Assembly (NCBI RefSeq): GCF_024734665.1
Contig: NZ_CP102931.1
Coordinates: forward strand, 680,001 to 744,000
DNA length: 64,000 bases
Direction of reading: 5' to 3'
Origin: Variovorax paradoxus
Lineage (GTDB): Bacteria > Pseudomonadota > Gammaproteobacteria > Burkholderiales > Burkholderiaceae_C
The position numbers were made by a program, and so were the translations under genes. How positions within the stretch are numbered: the first letter of the stretch is position 1; each line of letters begins with the position of its first letter. Positions 54,243-62,796 of this stretch are shown piece after piece. Under the pieces are notes generated by a model that was not told the origin of the DNA, ran no database searches, and saw only the letters and a list, made by a program, of their open reading frames with translations.

Positions 54243-54758
54243 CTACGCACTGTTCCGCGCGCGGCGCGCGGGCTCGGCCTGATGCAGATAGCCGGTGAAT
54301 GTGTCGGGCGGCGACGAGCCCGTGAGCTGGGTCAGGATGCGGCCGACTTCGCCCCGGTGATAGCCCGCATGAGTCGCCACGTGGGCCAGCATCTCCTCGC
54401 GCGACATCCGCCCCGGGTTTCCGTCGGTGAACGTGAACTCGATGCTTTCCTCGAACTCCTGAGGGTTCAGGCGTGCGACGTAGTCGATGTACCAGCGATC
54501 GGTTTCCCTCACCGCCTTGGCCAGTGCCTCCAGCAGTGGTGGCTCTTGCGCACCCGTCGCGGTGTAGGCGTGCGTCATGCGCTGGACATTCGCGACGAAG
54601 ATGCGGTCGACGATGCAGGCGTGGTTGAAGACGCGAAGCGCCATGCGGTATTCGTCGGGTGGGCCTTGCCTGGCCAGGTCGGCCAGACCGGCGAGCAGCC
54701 CCTCGTCAGCCCAGGCCTTGTACTGGAACAGCGAAGTCAGAAGCGTCTGCGTACTCAT
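54243..54758 (-). CDS. DinB-like four-helix protein
   Basis: 171 residues with the DinB/YfiT-like pattern: FNHACIVDRIFVANV in the first half and HVATHAGYHRGEVGRILTQL near the end, which carry the three metal-binding His of the fold. The family includes metal-dependent thiol transferases and damage-induced proteins. The start is divergent from the TetR gene (125 bp apart), which may control it. Confidence 0.8.
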   Translation of the reverse strand: MSTQTLLTSLFQYKAWADEGLLAGLADLARQGPPDEYRMALRVFNHACIVDRIFVANVQRMTHAYTATGAQEPPLLEALAKAVRETDRWYIDYVARLNPQEFEESIEFTFTDGNPGRMSREEMLAHVATHAGYHRGEVGRILTQLTGSSPPDTFTGYLHQAEPARRARNSA

Positions 54759-54882
54759 CACAATCTCCCCTTGAACCATGAAATGCACGCCTCGCGTTTC
54801 ATAGGATGGCCGCCAGCGTGCGGTCCTATTCTTGAGTGGAGCCTCGAACTTGGGTACTCGCATTCCCCCGCCGCGCAGGACC

Positions 54883-55485
54883 ATGCGCAAAGCGCCGCGC
54901 CAGCAGCGTTCGCGCGTCACGGTGGACGTGATCGTCGAAGCCGCAACTCGCGTTCTGGCGCGCCGCGGATGGGCGCGGTTCACGACCAACGAGATCGCTG
55001 CCGTCGCGGGCGTGAGCGTTGGCTCGCTCTACCAGTACTTCCCGAACAAGCTGGCGATTGCCGAAGCGATCCGCCAGCGTCATCTCGACGAGGTGCTCGT
55101 GGCGTTGTCCAGCGCTGGGGATGACAACGAAGCCGTCTCGCTCGACCAGCGGGTGACACGGTTTGCCGACGGTGTCATTGCCGCCCATTCGGTCGACGAG
55201 GCGCTGCACCGGGTTCTGCTCGACGAGGTGCCGCTCGTGGCGCGGTCGAGCTATGCAGAGTTCGAGGCGGAATACCAGCGACGCTACCGGGCGCTGATCG
55301 CAGCGAGCGCGAACACGAACGGTGGCGCTGGTGACGACGAGACGGCCGCCCGCGTGCTCTCATCCGCCGTCGAAGGGGTCGTCCACGCGGCGGCGCATCG
55401 TGGCGACCTGGGCTTGCCCGCGCTCAGAAGCGAACTTGTCAGGTTGATCCTTGCCTACCTGCGGGACCGCCAGCAGGCAGCGTGA
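54883..55485 (+). CDS. TetR-family transcriptional regulator
   Basis: 200 residues from ATG 54883 (AGGA upstream); a TTG at 54832 is an alternative. TetR helix-turn-helix (about 12-60): VIVEAATRVLARRGWARFTTNEIAAVAGVSVGSLYQYFPNK. C-terminal ligand domain unassigned. Divergent from the DinB-like gene. Confidence 0.88.
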   Translation: MRKAPRQQRSRVTVDVIVEAATRVLARRGWARFTTNEIAAVAGVSVGSLYQYFPNKLAIAEAIRQRHLDEVLVALSSAGDDNEAVSLDQRVTRFADGVIAAHSVDEALHRVLLDEVPLVARSSYAEFEAEYQRRYRALIAASANTNGGAGDDETAARVLSSAVEGVVHAAAHRGDLGLPALRSELVRLILAYLRDRQQAA

Positions 55486-55489
55486 ACGC

Positions 55490-55720
55490 TCAGGCGTAGG
55501 CCTTGGTCGAGCGCAATTGCAGCAAGGCCAGCATGCGCGCTTCCTCTGCATCCCGCAGGCTCTTGGCGGCCCGGCTGGCGGAGTACGACACGTAGAGCGT
55601 GTCGATCGCTTTTTCCCAGCACTGGGCCGTCTGGTAGATGCTGTCGGCACTTCCCGGCTTGGCTGGCACGGCGTATCCGGCCTTGCGGAGGATGTTGGCT
55701 TTGTGGTCGGTGCTGAGCAT
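55490..55720 (-). CDS. Small conserved-looking hypothetical protein
   Basis: 76 residues: MLSTDHKANILRKAGY...SIYQTAQCWEKAIDTLYVSYSASRAAKSLRDAEEARML. No recognised domain, but helix-forming composition and good codon use suggest a real gene. Convergent with the TetR gene, 4 bp apart. Confidence 0.5.
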   Translation of the reverse strand: MLSTDHKANILRKAGYAVPAKPGSADSIYQTAQCWEKAIDTLYVSYSASRAAKSLRDAEEARMLALLQLRSTKAYA

Positions 55721-55810
55721 GACGTGGTCCCCCCAGTCGATGGTGTGAGGAGCACGATATCCGCGATGCGGCGTGTGCGCTATTGGCCACACGACGTATC
55801 TAGATGTAGG

Positions 55811-55839
55811 AAAAACCCGCCCTCAAGGGGCTTGGGCGG
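55811..55839 (-). terminator. Intrinsic terminator of the rtcR-side minus-strand operon
   Basis: Read on the minus strand: CCGCCC (55839-55834) pairs with GGGCGG (55822-55817), loop 11 nt, then G and five Ts (55815-55811). It is 22 bp past the last gene of the minus-strand cluster. Confidence 0.6.
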
Positions 55840-55860
55840 CCAAAAACTAGGCCATAAGGC

Positions 55861-56823
55861 TTAGCTCGTGTCTCTCGATTGCCACACGAGAGTGGCGGCG
55901 GTCAGGTCTTCCAGGGCACTGCCGACGGCCTTGAACACGGTGCGTTCTCCGGCGACCGAGCGGCCCGGATGCTCCGCGCGGCACAGCGTGGCCAGCGTGC
56001 CCCGGACCTCTTCCGCACGCAGCGCGCCGGCAGCCATCGCGTCGAGCAGATCGCCAGATTTCTGCAGCGCCTCTTCTGTGTCCACGAAGGTTTGCGCGCC
56101 TGCAAAGCACTGCACGTCGGCCTCGCGCATCGCGGGTGTGAAGCTGCCGATCAGGTCCAGGTGCGAACCCGGCGCCAGCCATTCGCCGCGCACCAGCGGC
56201 GCGGTGGCCAGCGTGGCGCAGCTCACAATGTCGGCCCGGCGCACGGCCGCTTCCAGGTCGGTGACCGCCCGCGCGTTCCAGCCCTCGGCGCGCCACTGCG
56301 CGGCCAGAGCTTCGGCGCCTTCGGCCCGGTGGTTCCACACCCACAGTTCGTCGATGGGCCGCACGCTCGCGTGTGCGGCCGGCAGCATGCGAGCGATGCG
56401 ACCGGTGCCCAGCACCAGCAGCCGATGCGCGTCCTGCCGCGCCAGGAACGACGCGCCCAGCGCCGACGCCGCGGCCGTGCGGCGCGCGGTGATCTCGTTG
56501 CCGTCCATCATCGCCAGCGGCACGCCGGTGTGCGCGTCGTACAGCACATAGGTCGCATGCAGCCCGGGCAGGCCGCGTGCGCTGTTGCCGGGAAAGATGT
56601 TGATGGTCTTGATGCCGAGGAAGCCCGCGTCGCTCCACGCCGGCATGATGAGCACGGTGCCTCTGCTGCTGCCGTCGCTTCCCGCAGTCTCGATGCCATG
56701 CACGTGGCGCGGCGGCACCTGGGCTCCGGCCGTGAAGGCCGCGCGCAGCGCGGGCACCAGCCGCTCGAAGCTCAGCGGTGCGCGGGTGGCGGCTTCGTCG
56801 AAATGCTTCATGGCTGTCGTCAT
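55861..56823 (-). CDS. Ornithine cyclodeaminase/mu-crystallin family protein
   Basis: 320 residues. Rossmann-type NAD-binding core with LGTGRIARMLPAAHASVRPIDELWVWNHRAE and GIKTINIFPGNSARGLPGLHATYVLYD, typical of the family. ATG 56823 overlaps the previous stop (ATGA). May be a ketimine reductase or cyclodeaminase; substrate unknown. Confidence 0.86.
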   Translation of the reverse strand: MTTAMKHFDEAATRAPLSFERLVPALRAAFTAGAQVPPRHVHGIETAGSDGSSRGTVLIMPAWSDAGFLGIKTINIFPGNSARGLPGLHATYVLYDAHTGVPLAMMDGNEITARRTAAASALGASFLARQDAHRLLVLGTGRIARMLPAAHASVRPIDELWVWNHRAEGAEALAAQWRAEGWNARAVTDLEAAVRRADIVSCATLATAPLVRGEWLAPGSHLDLIGSFTPAMREADVQCFAGAQTFVDTEEALQKSGDLLDAMAAGALRAEEVRGTLATLCRAEHPGRSVAGERTVFKAVGSALEDLTAATLVWQSRDTS

Positions 56824-57680
56824 TGCTGCAGCGGATGCTGCGCGGATTCGAAGAACGCGGTCAGCGCCTTGCGGTAGGCGGCGCCGTACCGCAGGGCCGT
56901 CATCGGCTCGAGGTGGCTGGCGCCTGGCACTTCGATCAGCCGCTTGGGCTCGCGCGCATCGGCCAGCAGGCGCCTCGAATGCGTGGGCGGAATCACCTGG
57001 TCGGCCGTGCCGTGGATCAGCAGCAGCGGAATGGGCGACACGGCCGCCACGTACTTCGACGCCGCGTACTCGTCGCTCACCAGCATGCCCGCACCCCACA
57101 GCTTGTCGTTGGCAATCGACGAGTAGGAATAGAAGGTCGACTCGATGGCGGCCGCTCTCACGCCAGCCCGGTTGCCAGCGCCCACCACCGCAATGGCATT
57201 GGTGCCGCCCAGGCTCTGCCCGAAGACGAACAGCCGCTGCGCGTCGACATCGTTGCGCGAGCGCACGTAGTTCAGCGCGGCGTTGGAGTCCTCGAACACG
57301 CCTTTGGGCTCCGGCTTGCCTTCAGACTGGCCGTAGCCGCGATAGTCGAACACGAACACGTTGTAGTCCTGCTTCGGCAGCCAGGCCGCGAAGCGCCAGT
57401 GCGTGCTCATGTTCTGCGCGTTGCCATGGAAGTGCACCACCGTGCCCTTGGCTTCCTTCGGGTTTCGGCGGTTCTCCGCGGGCAGGAACCAGCCGCTCAG
57501 GCGCGTGCCGTCTGCGCTGGTGAACTGCACACTCTCGTAGCGCAGGCCCAGAACGTCGGGCGTTTCATAGGCCACGCTGTCGGGGTAATAGAACATCGAC
57601 TGCATGCAGCCCGCCAGCATGAGCGGCAGCGTGCACAGCGCAAGCTTCTTGCACCACCGGCGGACAGCGCTGTTCGTCAT
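56820..57680 (-). CDS. Alpha/beta-hydrolase lipoprotein
   Basis: 286 residues. Lipobox LAGC (Cys about 25). Alpha/beta-hydrolase motifs [17 protein letters not shown], nucleophile Ser in [10 protein letters not shown], Asp in HGTADQVIP and catalytic His in ASHLEP: intact triad. Predicted membrane-anchored esterase/lipase-like enzyme. Overlaps both neighbours (ATGA). Confidence 0.88.
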   Translation of the reverse strand: MTNSAVRRWCKKLALCTLPLMLAGCMQSMFYYPDSVAYETPDVLGLRYESVQFTSADGTRLSGWFLPAENRRNPKEAKGTVVHFHGNAQNMSTHWRFAAWLPKQDYNVFVFDYRGYGQSEGKPEPKGVFEDSNAALNYVRSRNDVDAQRLFVFGQSLGGTNAIAVVGAGNRAGVRAAAIESTFYSYSSIANDKLWGAGMLVSDEYAASKYVAAVSPIPLLLIHGTADQVIPPTHSRRLLADAREPKRLIEVPGASHLEPMTALRYGAAYRKALTAFFESAQHPLQQ

Positions 57681-58252
57681 GTCTGCTTGCAGCCTGCGGT
57701 GGCCGCGCGGTTCTCCGCGAGCATGTTGCAGAAGAGGGCGCCTTGCTCGATGGCGTCGTCCAGCGCGACGTGCGTGTGCGGCAGCTTGTCGAACCAGCGG
57801 CGCGGCATGGCGCGCTTGGTGCTGTCGCGGTAGTCGAGCTTGAGCATCGCCATGGCAAACGACTTGACGTCGAGCGCCGAGTGGCTGAACGGGCTCTCGC
57901 CCGCGAAGCGCATCAGGTACCAGTAGACGAAAAGAAAGTCGAAGCCCGCCGGGTAGGCGACGAACACCGGCCGCGCGGGCAGGCTCTTGAGCCAGCTCAC
58001 GTAGTTCTTCATTGCGTGGGCCGGGTCCTGCAGATCGGTGCGGCAGGCGGCCCAGGCCTCGGGCTGAGTCTTCCACCAGGCGGCGGTCTTGGCGTCGGCC
58101 TCGGCGCCGGGCAGGGTGTGCAGGTTGGCGCTGAAGGTGGAGACGAGTTGCTTGTCGGCCGTGTAGGCGGCCGAGCCGAAGCTGAGCATCGAGTTCGGGC
58201 CGGGGATGGGGCCGTCGGATTCGACGTCTGTGCTTATGTAGATTTCTGACAT
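57677..58252 (-). CDS. DEDD-type 3'-5' exonuclease-like protein
   Basis: 191 residues. N-terminal STDVESDGP supplies Asp and Glu of motif I; the middle region has [12 protein letters not shown] with a motif II Asp; and [12 protein letters not shown] gives the His and Asp of motif III (DEDDh). Similar small exoribonuclease-like proteins occur in proteobacteria. It may trim RNA. It lies in the minus-strand cluster led by rtcR. Confidence 0.75.
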   Translation of the reverse strand: MSEIYISTDVESDGPIPGPNSMLSFGSAAYTADKQLVSTFSANLHTLPGAEADAKTAAWWKTQPEAWAACRTDLQDPAHAMKNYVSWLKSLPARPVFVAYPAGFDFLFVYWYLMRFAGESPFSHSALDVKSFAMAMLKLDYRDSTKRAMPRRWFDKLPHTHVALDDAIEQGALFCNMLAENRAATAGCKQT

Positions 58253-58296
58253 GGGGGTTGGAGTCTTTCCTGGCTGCAGATGTGCTGCATGCCTCC

Positions 58297-59598
58297 TTAA
58301 TTCGAGGTAGCGGAGAGCCAGCGCTTCCACCACGGATGTTTTGCCGATGCGATTGCCGATGGAGCATCGGGCTCGGACGCATCCGGCGACAGGAATATCT
58401 TGCAGGCCTTTGCGCGATTTCTGAGGCTTTCGACGGTGCCTGCAGGTGCCCATTCCGACGGTTCGCTCTCGAGCTGGTCGAACGCCCAACGGAGTTCGGA
58501 TTCCGCCACGTTGAGCATGGGATCGCCGGTGACCGCGCCCTGCGTGGCGGCCAGCAGCTGCTGTGGGCTGCCTTTGTCGAACCAGAACGCGCATGCGGCA
58601 ATGTACGAAAAAATCGCGGCCTTCATGCCGGCGTTGTCAGGGCTGGGGGTTTTTGTCGACGACAGGTGCCGTGCCAGGTCGTGCTGCACGCCGAGCATGC
58701 CGTCCACCATTTCGTCGCATTCAACCGGCAACTCGAAATGCTGCAGCAGCAGTTGTGCCCACAGCACCTCATCCAACCGATCCTGTAGCGCGAACTCTTT
58801 GCCGAAGCCGATGGCCGAGGCGTAAGCCTCGAGGTTGGGATAAAGGGCTTGGGCGCAGAAGATCGCAAACGCCGCGGCCTTTGGGTTCGAGAGCTTCGAC
58901 AGCCTGAGAGAGAAGGCCTCGGAGAAGCGGGTCTGTGCTTGCGACTCGGAGACTTGCTGGATGTTCTGCTCGACCCAGTGCAAGTACCAGTCGTTGAAAC
59001 CCATAGGGGTTCCATCCTTGTTCAGGAAGGGCTCGATGCCGCCGTAATCCGCGCGCAGGTCGCGCCAGACGGTGCCTGCCAGCGGGCCGCTGACGACCAG
59101 CCAATTGCGCAAGGCGCATCCTTCATGGCAGATGGGGATGGCCCCGTCAGTGATGCTTGTTGCGTAGTAGTCGCTTTCAAGCCGTTTGTCCCAGGCTTCA
59201 TGCAACCGGTCTTGTTCGTCGACGGGCATGTCTTCTGGCGGGTCGGGTTGTTGGCTCCAGAAGTCATCAGGGAGGTTCCATGCGCTGCGCAAGGGGAACG
59301 GTTTCGACAAGTCTCCGGCGAGCTTGTAGCCGTCGTCCCAACTGGAGAGGTCGTGACTCTGGTCCTGCATGCCGAGAGGAAACACGCCATACGCCGGGCC
59401 TGCGCCGCCATTCCCGATCTCGGTGATGAACCTGCGGTACTCATCGGGAAACCTGCACTGGTGCTTTGCCTCCACCTGCGCGACCTCTTCTTCGGAAAGC
59501 GGCGGATTCAGGTCGTACCAGTGCGCTTTTGCCGCGAAGCAACTGCAGTCCAGGTCGAGCCGCTTGAGCGTTTGAAGGCGGGACAGGATATCGGTCAC
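58297..59598 (-). CDS. SMI1/KNR4-family protein with a helical C-terminal domain
   Basis: 433 residues from GTG 59598. The N-terminal SMI1/KNR4 domain (about 30-190) has [25 protein letters not shown] and [14 protein letters not shown]. Residues 230-400 are helical and reminiscent of DUF416/YjaG, a weak match. The ribosome-binding GAGGA leads first into a 4-codon frame (ATG 59608) whose TGA overlaps this GTG (GTGA), suggesting coupled start. SMI1/KNR4 proteins are often immunity proteins, but no toxin gene is adjacent. Confidence 0.72.
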   Translation of the reverse strand: MTDILSRLQTLKRLDLDCSCFAAKAHWYDLNPPLSEEEVAQVEAKHQCRFPDEYRRFITEIGNGGAGPAYGVFPLGMQDQSHDLSSWDDGYKLAGDLSKPFPLRSAWNLPDDFWSQQPDPPEDMPVDEQDRLHEAWDKRLESDYYATSITDGAIPICHEGCALRNWLVVSGPLAGTVWRDLRADYGGIEPFLNKDGTPMGFNDWYLHWVEQNIQQVSESQAQTRFSEAFSLRLSKLSNPKAAAFAIFCAQALYPNLEAYASAIGFGKEFALQDRLDEVLWAQLLLQHFELPVECDEMVDGMLGVQHDLARHLSSTKTPSPDNAGMKAAIFSYIAACAFWFDKGSPQQLLAATQGAVTGDPMLNVAESELRWAFDQLESEPSEWAPAGTVESLRNRAKACKIFLSPDASEPDAPSAIASAKHPWWKRWLSATSN

Positions 59599-59622
59599 GA
59601 CGGGTTCATTCCTCTTTGCGAG

Positions 59623-60483
59623 TCACTCGATTCCGAGGATCGATGGAATCGAGCGTTGAAGCTCTTCGACCAACTCGGGGTCCATGTATTTGTATTCATC
59701 CGGAATGTCGAGCACGTGGATCGGCTTGCCTTCCAGCATCCGCGTGAACTCGGCCATCAGCCGTGACTTGTGTTTTTCTTCCATCACTAGGATGACGTCG
59801 GCCCATTCGATGTCGTCGACGGACACCTTGTGTCGCGCATTCGGGCTCGTGCCGGCGGAGCGTGCGGAAATCAGCGGGTGCCGGCGCCAGAGTTGTTCCG
59901 CGGTCGGGCTGCGCCACTGGTTGCGGCTGCAGATGAAGAGGACGTTGCGCATGAGTCGGGTGGAGGATTGGGGCAGCTGGAAGACATGCAAGTCTTGCCA
60001 GCGTCCGGACGAGTTTTCGATCAGCGTGACTTCGGTGCACGCTGCATGCACGGTGCCAGACGCGAGGAGGCGAATCTGCAGTTCGGCCGCTGCAGCATCC
60101 GCGTCGAGCGAGTTGCCGTGCGCCACCGTCAGATGCGGAATGACGCCTTGGTGTTCGCCGCCGTACGGAGGGAAATCGGGGAAGGCTTCCACGAGCGCCA
60201 TCGTCATTTCGATGAAGGGCGCGGCCGGCTCCGGTGCGAGGTAGGCGGTTTCGGGGAAGCGCCCGACCCTGGCCAGGGAAAAGTCAAACGACGGCGTCTT
60301 GTTCAGAACCTGCTGCGCACGCTCCAGCACTTCGGGCGTGATCAGTGCAGGGGCCATGAAGGGAACAAGCACCGTGATGTGCGCCGGCACTCCGAGTGCC
60401 ACAGTCGCGTCGTAGCGGCAGCGCAGGTCCCCGACAAGAGCCTCGGCAGCGGGGACTTTCACGGCGAATGCGGAGATGGCCAT
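59623..60483 (-). CDS. Fusion of a 2H RNA phosphoesterase and a LMW tyrosine phosphatase-like domain
   Basis: 286 residues. Residues 1-175 form a 2H (LigT/ThpR-like) phosphoesterase with both HxT motifs: HIT (His 35, Thr 37) and HLT (His 117, Thr 119). From Met 178 a complete 109-residue LMW phosphatase-like domain (COG4551 type) follows, with FICSRNQWRSP (Cys 185, Arg 191, the CX5R loop) and PDEY with a candidate acid Asp 262. No stop or frame change lies between. It is 16 bp downstream of rtcR, so a role on 2',3'-cyclic phosphate ends or 2'-5' bonds of damaged RNA is plausible. Confidence 0.8.
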   Translation of the reverse strand: MAISAFAVKVPAAEALVGDLRCRYDATVALGVPAHITVLVPFMAPALITPEVLERAQQVLNKTPSFDFSLARVGRFPETAYLAPEPAAPFIEMTMALVEAFPDFPPYGGEHQGVIPHLTVAHGNSLDADAAAAELQIRLLASGTVHAACTEVTLIENSSGRWQDLHVFQLPQSSTRLMRNVLFICSRNQWRSPTAEQLWRRHPLISARSAGTSPNARHKVSVDDIEWADVILVMEEKHKSRLMAEFTRMLEGKPIHVLDIPDEYKYMDPELVEELQRSIPSILGIE

Positions 60484-60499
60484 CGCGGCGGAGGATAGC

Positions 60500-62104
60500 T
60501 CAGGCGTTGGCGATCTGGCCCCAGTCGAGCCCGTGCTTGACGAGGTACTTGCGCAGCCTGTCCGCATCGTTCACCACGCTGCGCTGCGCGCGCGAGGCCT
60601 GGAAGAGCTGGCGACCCGCATCGGACAGGCTGCGCGATTGCCGGCAGACGCGCACCACCGCTTCGAGCTGCAGGCGGTCGAACAGGTCGAGCGCTGCTGC
60701 GCGCTCTTCGCCGAGCAACGCATCAAGATCGACGTCGCCGCTCGCAGCCGCCGACGGCCCCTGGTGCTTCCACAGCCACCGCAGCCGCGCGATCTCTGCC
60801 TCTACCAGCGCCACCGGAATCCGCCCGCCATCGGCTAGCGTCGCCAGCCGCGTCACGCTCGCCGACAGATCTCGGAAGTTGCCACTCCAGATCGCTTCGC
60901 CGCTCTGCGCAAAACGCAGGTAGGCCGCGCGTGCCTCGGCGTTGAAGCGCACCACGCGATGGTTCTCCGTTGCGTGAATGGCCAGCAGGTGATCGACGTT
61001 GGGCTCGATGTCCTCGGGGCGCTGCGCGAGGCCCGGCAGGTCATACGTCCAGAGGTTGATCCGTGCGAACAGGTCTTCGCGGAACCGGCCTTCGGCCACG
61101 TCGCTGCGCAGGTCGCGGTTGGTGCCGGCAATCAGCTGGAAGTCGCTCTCCACTTCCTTGTCGGCGCCCACGGGGAAGAAACGCTTCTCTTCGATCGCCT
61201 TCAGCAGCATCGCCTGCTCGTCGAGCCCGAGTTCGCCGATCTCATCGAGGAAGAGGGCGCCTTGATGCGCCGTGCGCAGAAGGCCCGCACGATCACTTGC
61301 CGCTCCGGTGAAAGAGCCCTTCTTGTGCCCGAACAGCGTGGACGCCGCCCCGTCCCCGCGCAGCGTCGCGCAGTTCACTTCCACGAATGGCCCCGTCATC
61401 TGGTGCCGTGCCTGCTTCAACTCGAACATGCGCCGCGCCAGGAACGACTTGCCCGCGCCCGTCGGCCCGATCAGCAGGATCGGCGCGCGCGATCGCACGG
61501 CCACGCGTTCGATTTCGTCGATCAGCGCATTGAAGCGCGCGTTGCGCGTGGCGATGCCACTCTTCAGGAACGCGACCGCATCGCGCTGCTCCGCATCGAA
61601 GCGCCGCGCGATCACGTCGTAGCGCGACAGGTCGAGGTCGATCAGCGTGCACTTGCCGGCCTCGCCTTCGCGCTGCTTCCTGGGCGGCGAGGTCTGCGCC
61701 AGCACGCCGGGCACCACGCGCGATTCCGACAACAGGAACATGCAGATCTGCGCGACGTGCGTGCCGGTGGTGATGTGCGTCCAGTACTGCTCGCGCTCGG
61801 TGTCGAAGCTGTAGGCGCGCGCCCAGTCGTAGAGGCGCGTGTAGACCTCGCCGAAATCCCACGGGTCCGCGAGGTCGAGCGGCACGAGGTTGACGGTGGT
61901 CTCGGGGGACACGGTGGCGATGTCGGCCTTCACCACTTCGGCCAGCGCCTTGTGTCGCAGCGTGTAGAGCAGCTCCATGCGCGAGACGACCATGTCTTCG
62001 TGCTGGGCGAGCGAGACAGTGGGACGCCACTTGTTCCAGCGGCCGGCGCCCTGGCCGGCGTCGAGTTGGGTGCCGAGGAAGCTGATGACGACGATTGGCT
62101 TCAT
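60500..62104 (-). CDS. rtcR: RtcR, sigma-54 activator of RNA repair genes
   Basis: 534 residues. N-terminal CARF-type domain (about 1-180, MKPIVVISFLGTQLDAG, then WDFGEVYTRLYDWARAY), followed by AAA+ with Walker A GPTGAGKS, GSFTGA loop and Walker B GALFLDEIGELGLDEQ, and a C-terminal region that binds DNA. RtcR recognises 2',3'-cyclic phosphate RNA fragments and activates the rtc operon through sigma-54. The facing sigma-54 promoter (62239) and slipin gene are consistent with it. Confidence 0.93.
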   Translation of the reverse strand: MKPIVVISFLGTQLDAGQGAGRWNKWRPTVSLAQHEDMVVSRMELLYTLRHKALAEVVKADIATVSPETTVNLVPLDLADPWDFGEVYTRLYDWARAYSFDTEREQYWTHITTGTHVAQICMFLLSESRVVPGVLAQTSPPRKQREGEAGKCTLIDLDLSRYDVIARRFDAEQRDAVAFLKSGIATRNARFNALIDEIERVAVRSRAPILLIGPTGAGKSFLARRMFELKQARHQMTGPFVEVNCATLRGDGAASTLFGHKKGSFTGAASDRAGLLRTAHQGALFLDEIGELGLDEQAMLLKAIEEKRFFPVGADKEVESDFQLIAGTNRDLRSDVAEGRFREDLFARINLWTYDLPGLAQRPEDIEPNVDHLLAIHATENHRVVRFNAEARAAYLRFAQSGEAIWSGNFRDLSASVTRLATLADGGRIPVALVEAEIARLRWLWKHQGPSAAASGDVDLDALLGEERAAALDLFDRLQLEAVVRVCRQSRSLSDAGRQLFQASRAQRSVVNDADRLRKYLVKHGLDWGQIANA

Positions 62105-62145
62105 GGATATAAAGCTAGCTAAATTTATAAATGAATGTGAATTCT

Positions 62146-62157
62146 ATCGAGCTTGAT
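62146..62157. promoter_or_regulatory. Possible RtcR binding dyad
   Basis: ATCGAGCTTGAT is a dyad with one mismatched pair, about 90 bp upstream of the sigma-54 promoter, the usual place for an activator site. It lies in an AT-richer stretch between rtcR and the promoter. Confidence 0.3.
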
Positions 62158-62238
62158 ATCGCGAGCAATGGCGCCGAGAAAAGAATTTCTCCTTTCATAT
62201 CAACGACTTGTTCAACGCCGGCCCGCAACAGCGCCAAG

Positions 62239-62255
62239 CTGGCACGCTGGCTGCA
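62239..62255 (+). promoter_or_regulatory. Sigma-54 (-24/-12) promoter facing the slipin gene
   Basis: CTGGCACGCTGGCTGCA matches the sigma-54 consensus: TGGCACG at 62240-62246, N4, then CTGCA, with GG at 62241-62242 and GC at 62253-62254 at exact spacing. Expected start near 62265. It is divergent from rtcR and is the obvious RtcR target. Confidence 0.85.
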
Positions 62256-62265
62256 ATAGATCACC

Positions 62266-62790
62266 CGTCAGGATGCAGTTCAACCGCTCGCAGGTGCCGC
62301 ATGAAAGCGGCCCGGTGCAGCAAGCCAGGTCTGTCCTTGGGTTTGCCGTATGCCGCAGTTGAACTGGCTGGCAACTGGGCTTGTTCCAGTTCTGCTCATG
62401 GTTGAGCACCGTGTTGACCACATGGCGTTGCGGGTTCGATTCCCGCGAAAAACCCGGCGGTGCTTGCACCGCCATCTGATGGGGGCGAAAGCCCCTCCGC
62501 CCCGGCACACCGGAGCGATGGCGCAGGGCATGCAAATGCCTTGCGGCGCGCGACACCGTGCCAAGCGCAGGCGGCTTGCGCACCGCGTGTGTGGCAAGGA
62601 ACTGCGTGCAGCCATCGACGGCGAGGGAAGTGACGGCGTTGCACATGCGACGACGGGAGGCACCTACCGAACCGCGCGACCGCTGCACGTCAGGCCTTGG
62701 CTACCGCAGTGCCCGCCGCCTGCCCTTTCGAGGGCCTGGATTGAGTGACTGAACGAAACGAATAACCGAACCGAACAACGAGTGGGAGTA
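62266..62790 (+). ncRNA. Highly structured RNA leader of the slipin/RNA-repair transcript
   Basis: No credible gene lies in this 530-nt stretch between the sigma-54 promoter and slipin, but it is full of hairpins: GCCGC/GCGGC (62296-62311); GAACTGG/CCAGTTC (62361-62392); a tRNA-like element (62393-62446); GGCGGTG-CTTG-CACCGCC (62456-62473); GGGGC-GAAA-GCCCC (62482-62495); a 10-bp stem with GCAA loop (62522-62545); and GCCCT-TTCG-AGGGC (62722-62735). GNRA and UUCG loops are features of functional RNAs. I read it as one or more noncoding RNAs, possibly of the Y-RNA type found near RNA-repair genes, co-expressed with slipin. Confidence 0.55.
62393..62446 (+). ncRNA. tRNA-like element without acceptor stem (Y-RNA-type)
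   Basis: D arm TGCTC-ATGGTT-GAGCA (62393-62408); anticodon arm CCGTG-TTGACCA-CATGG (62409-62425) with U33-like T and anticodon GAC (Val); 4-nt variable loop; perfect T arm GCGGG-TTCGATT-CCCGC (62430-62446). The spacing matches tRNA, including one base between D and anticodon arms. The following 7 nt (GAAAAAC) do not pair with the 5' flank, which forms its own hairpin, so no acceptor stem or CCA end exists. Such tRNA mimicry is typical of bacterial Y RNAs. Confidence 0.6.
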
Positions 62791-62796
62791 GAAAAA

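Noticed and set aside
62393..62446. A functional tRNA-Val gene
   Set aside because: There is no acceptor stem pairing or CCA end, and the 5' flank folds into another hairpin.
62153..62752. Short open frames in the slipin leader on both strands
   Set aside because: No Shine-Dalgarno, odd composition, overlapping the sigma-54 promoter and RNA hairpins.
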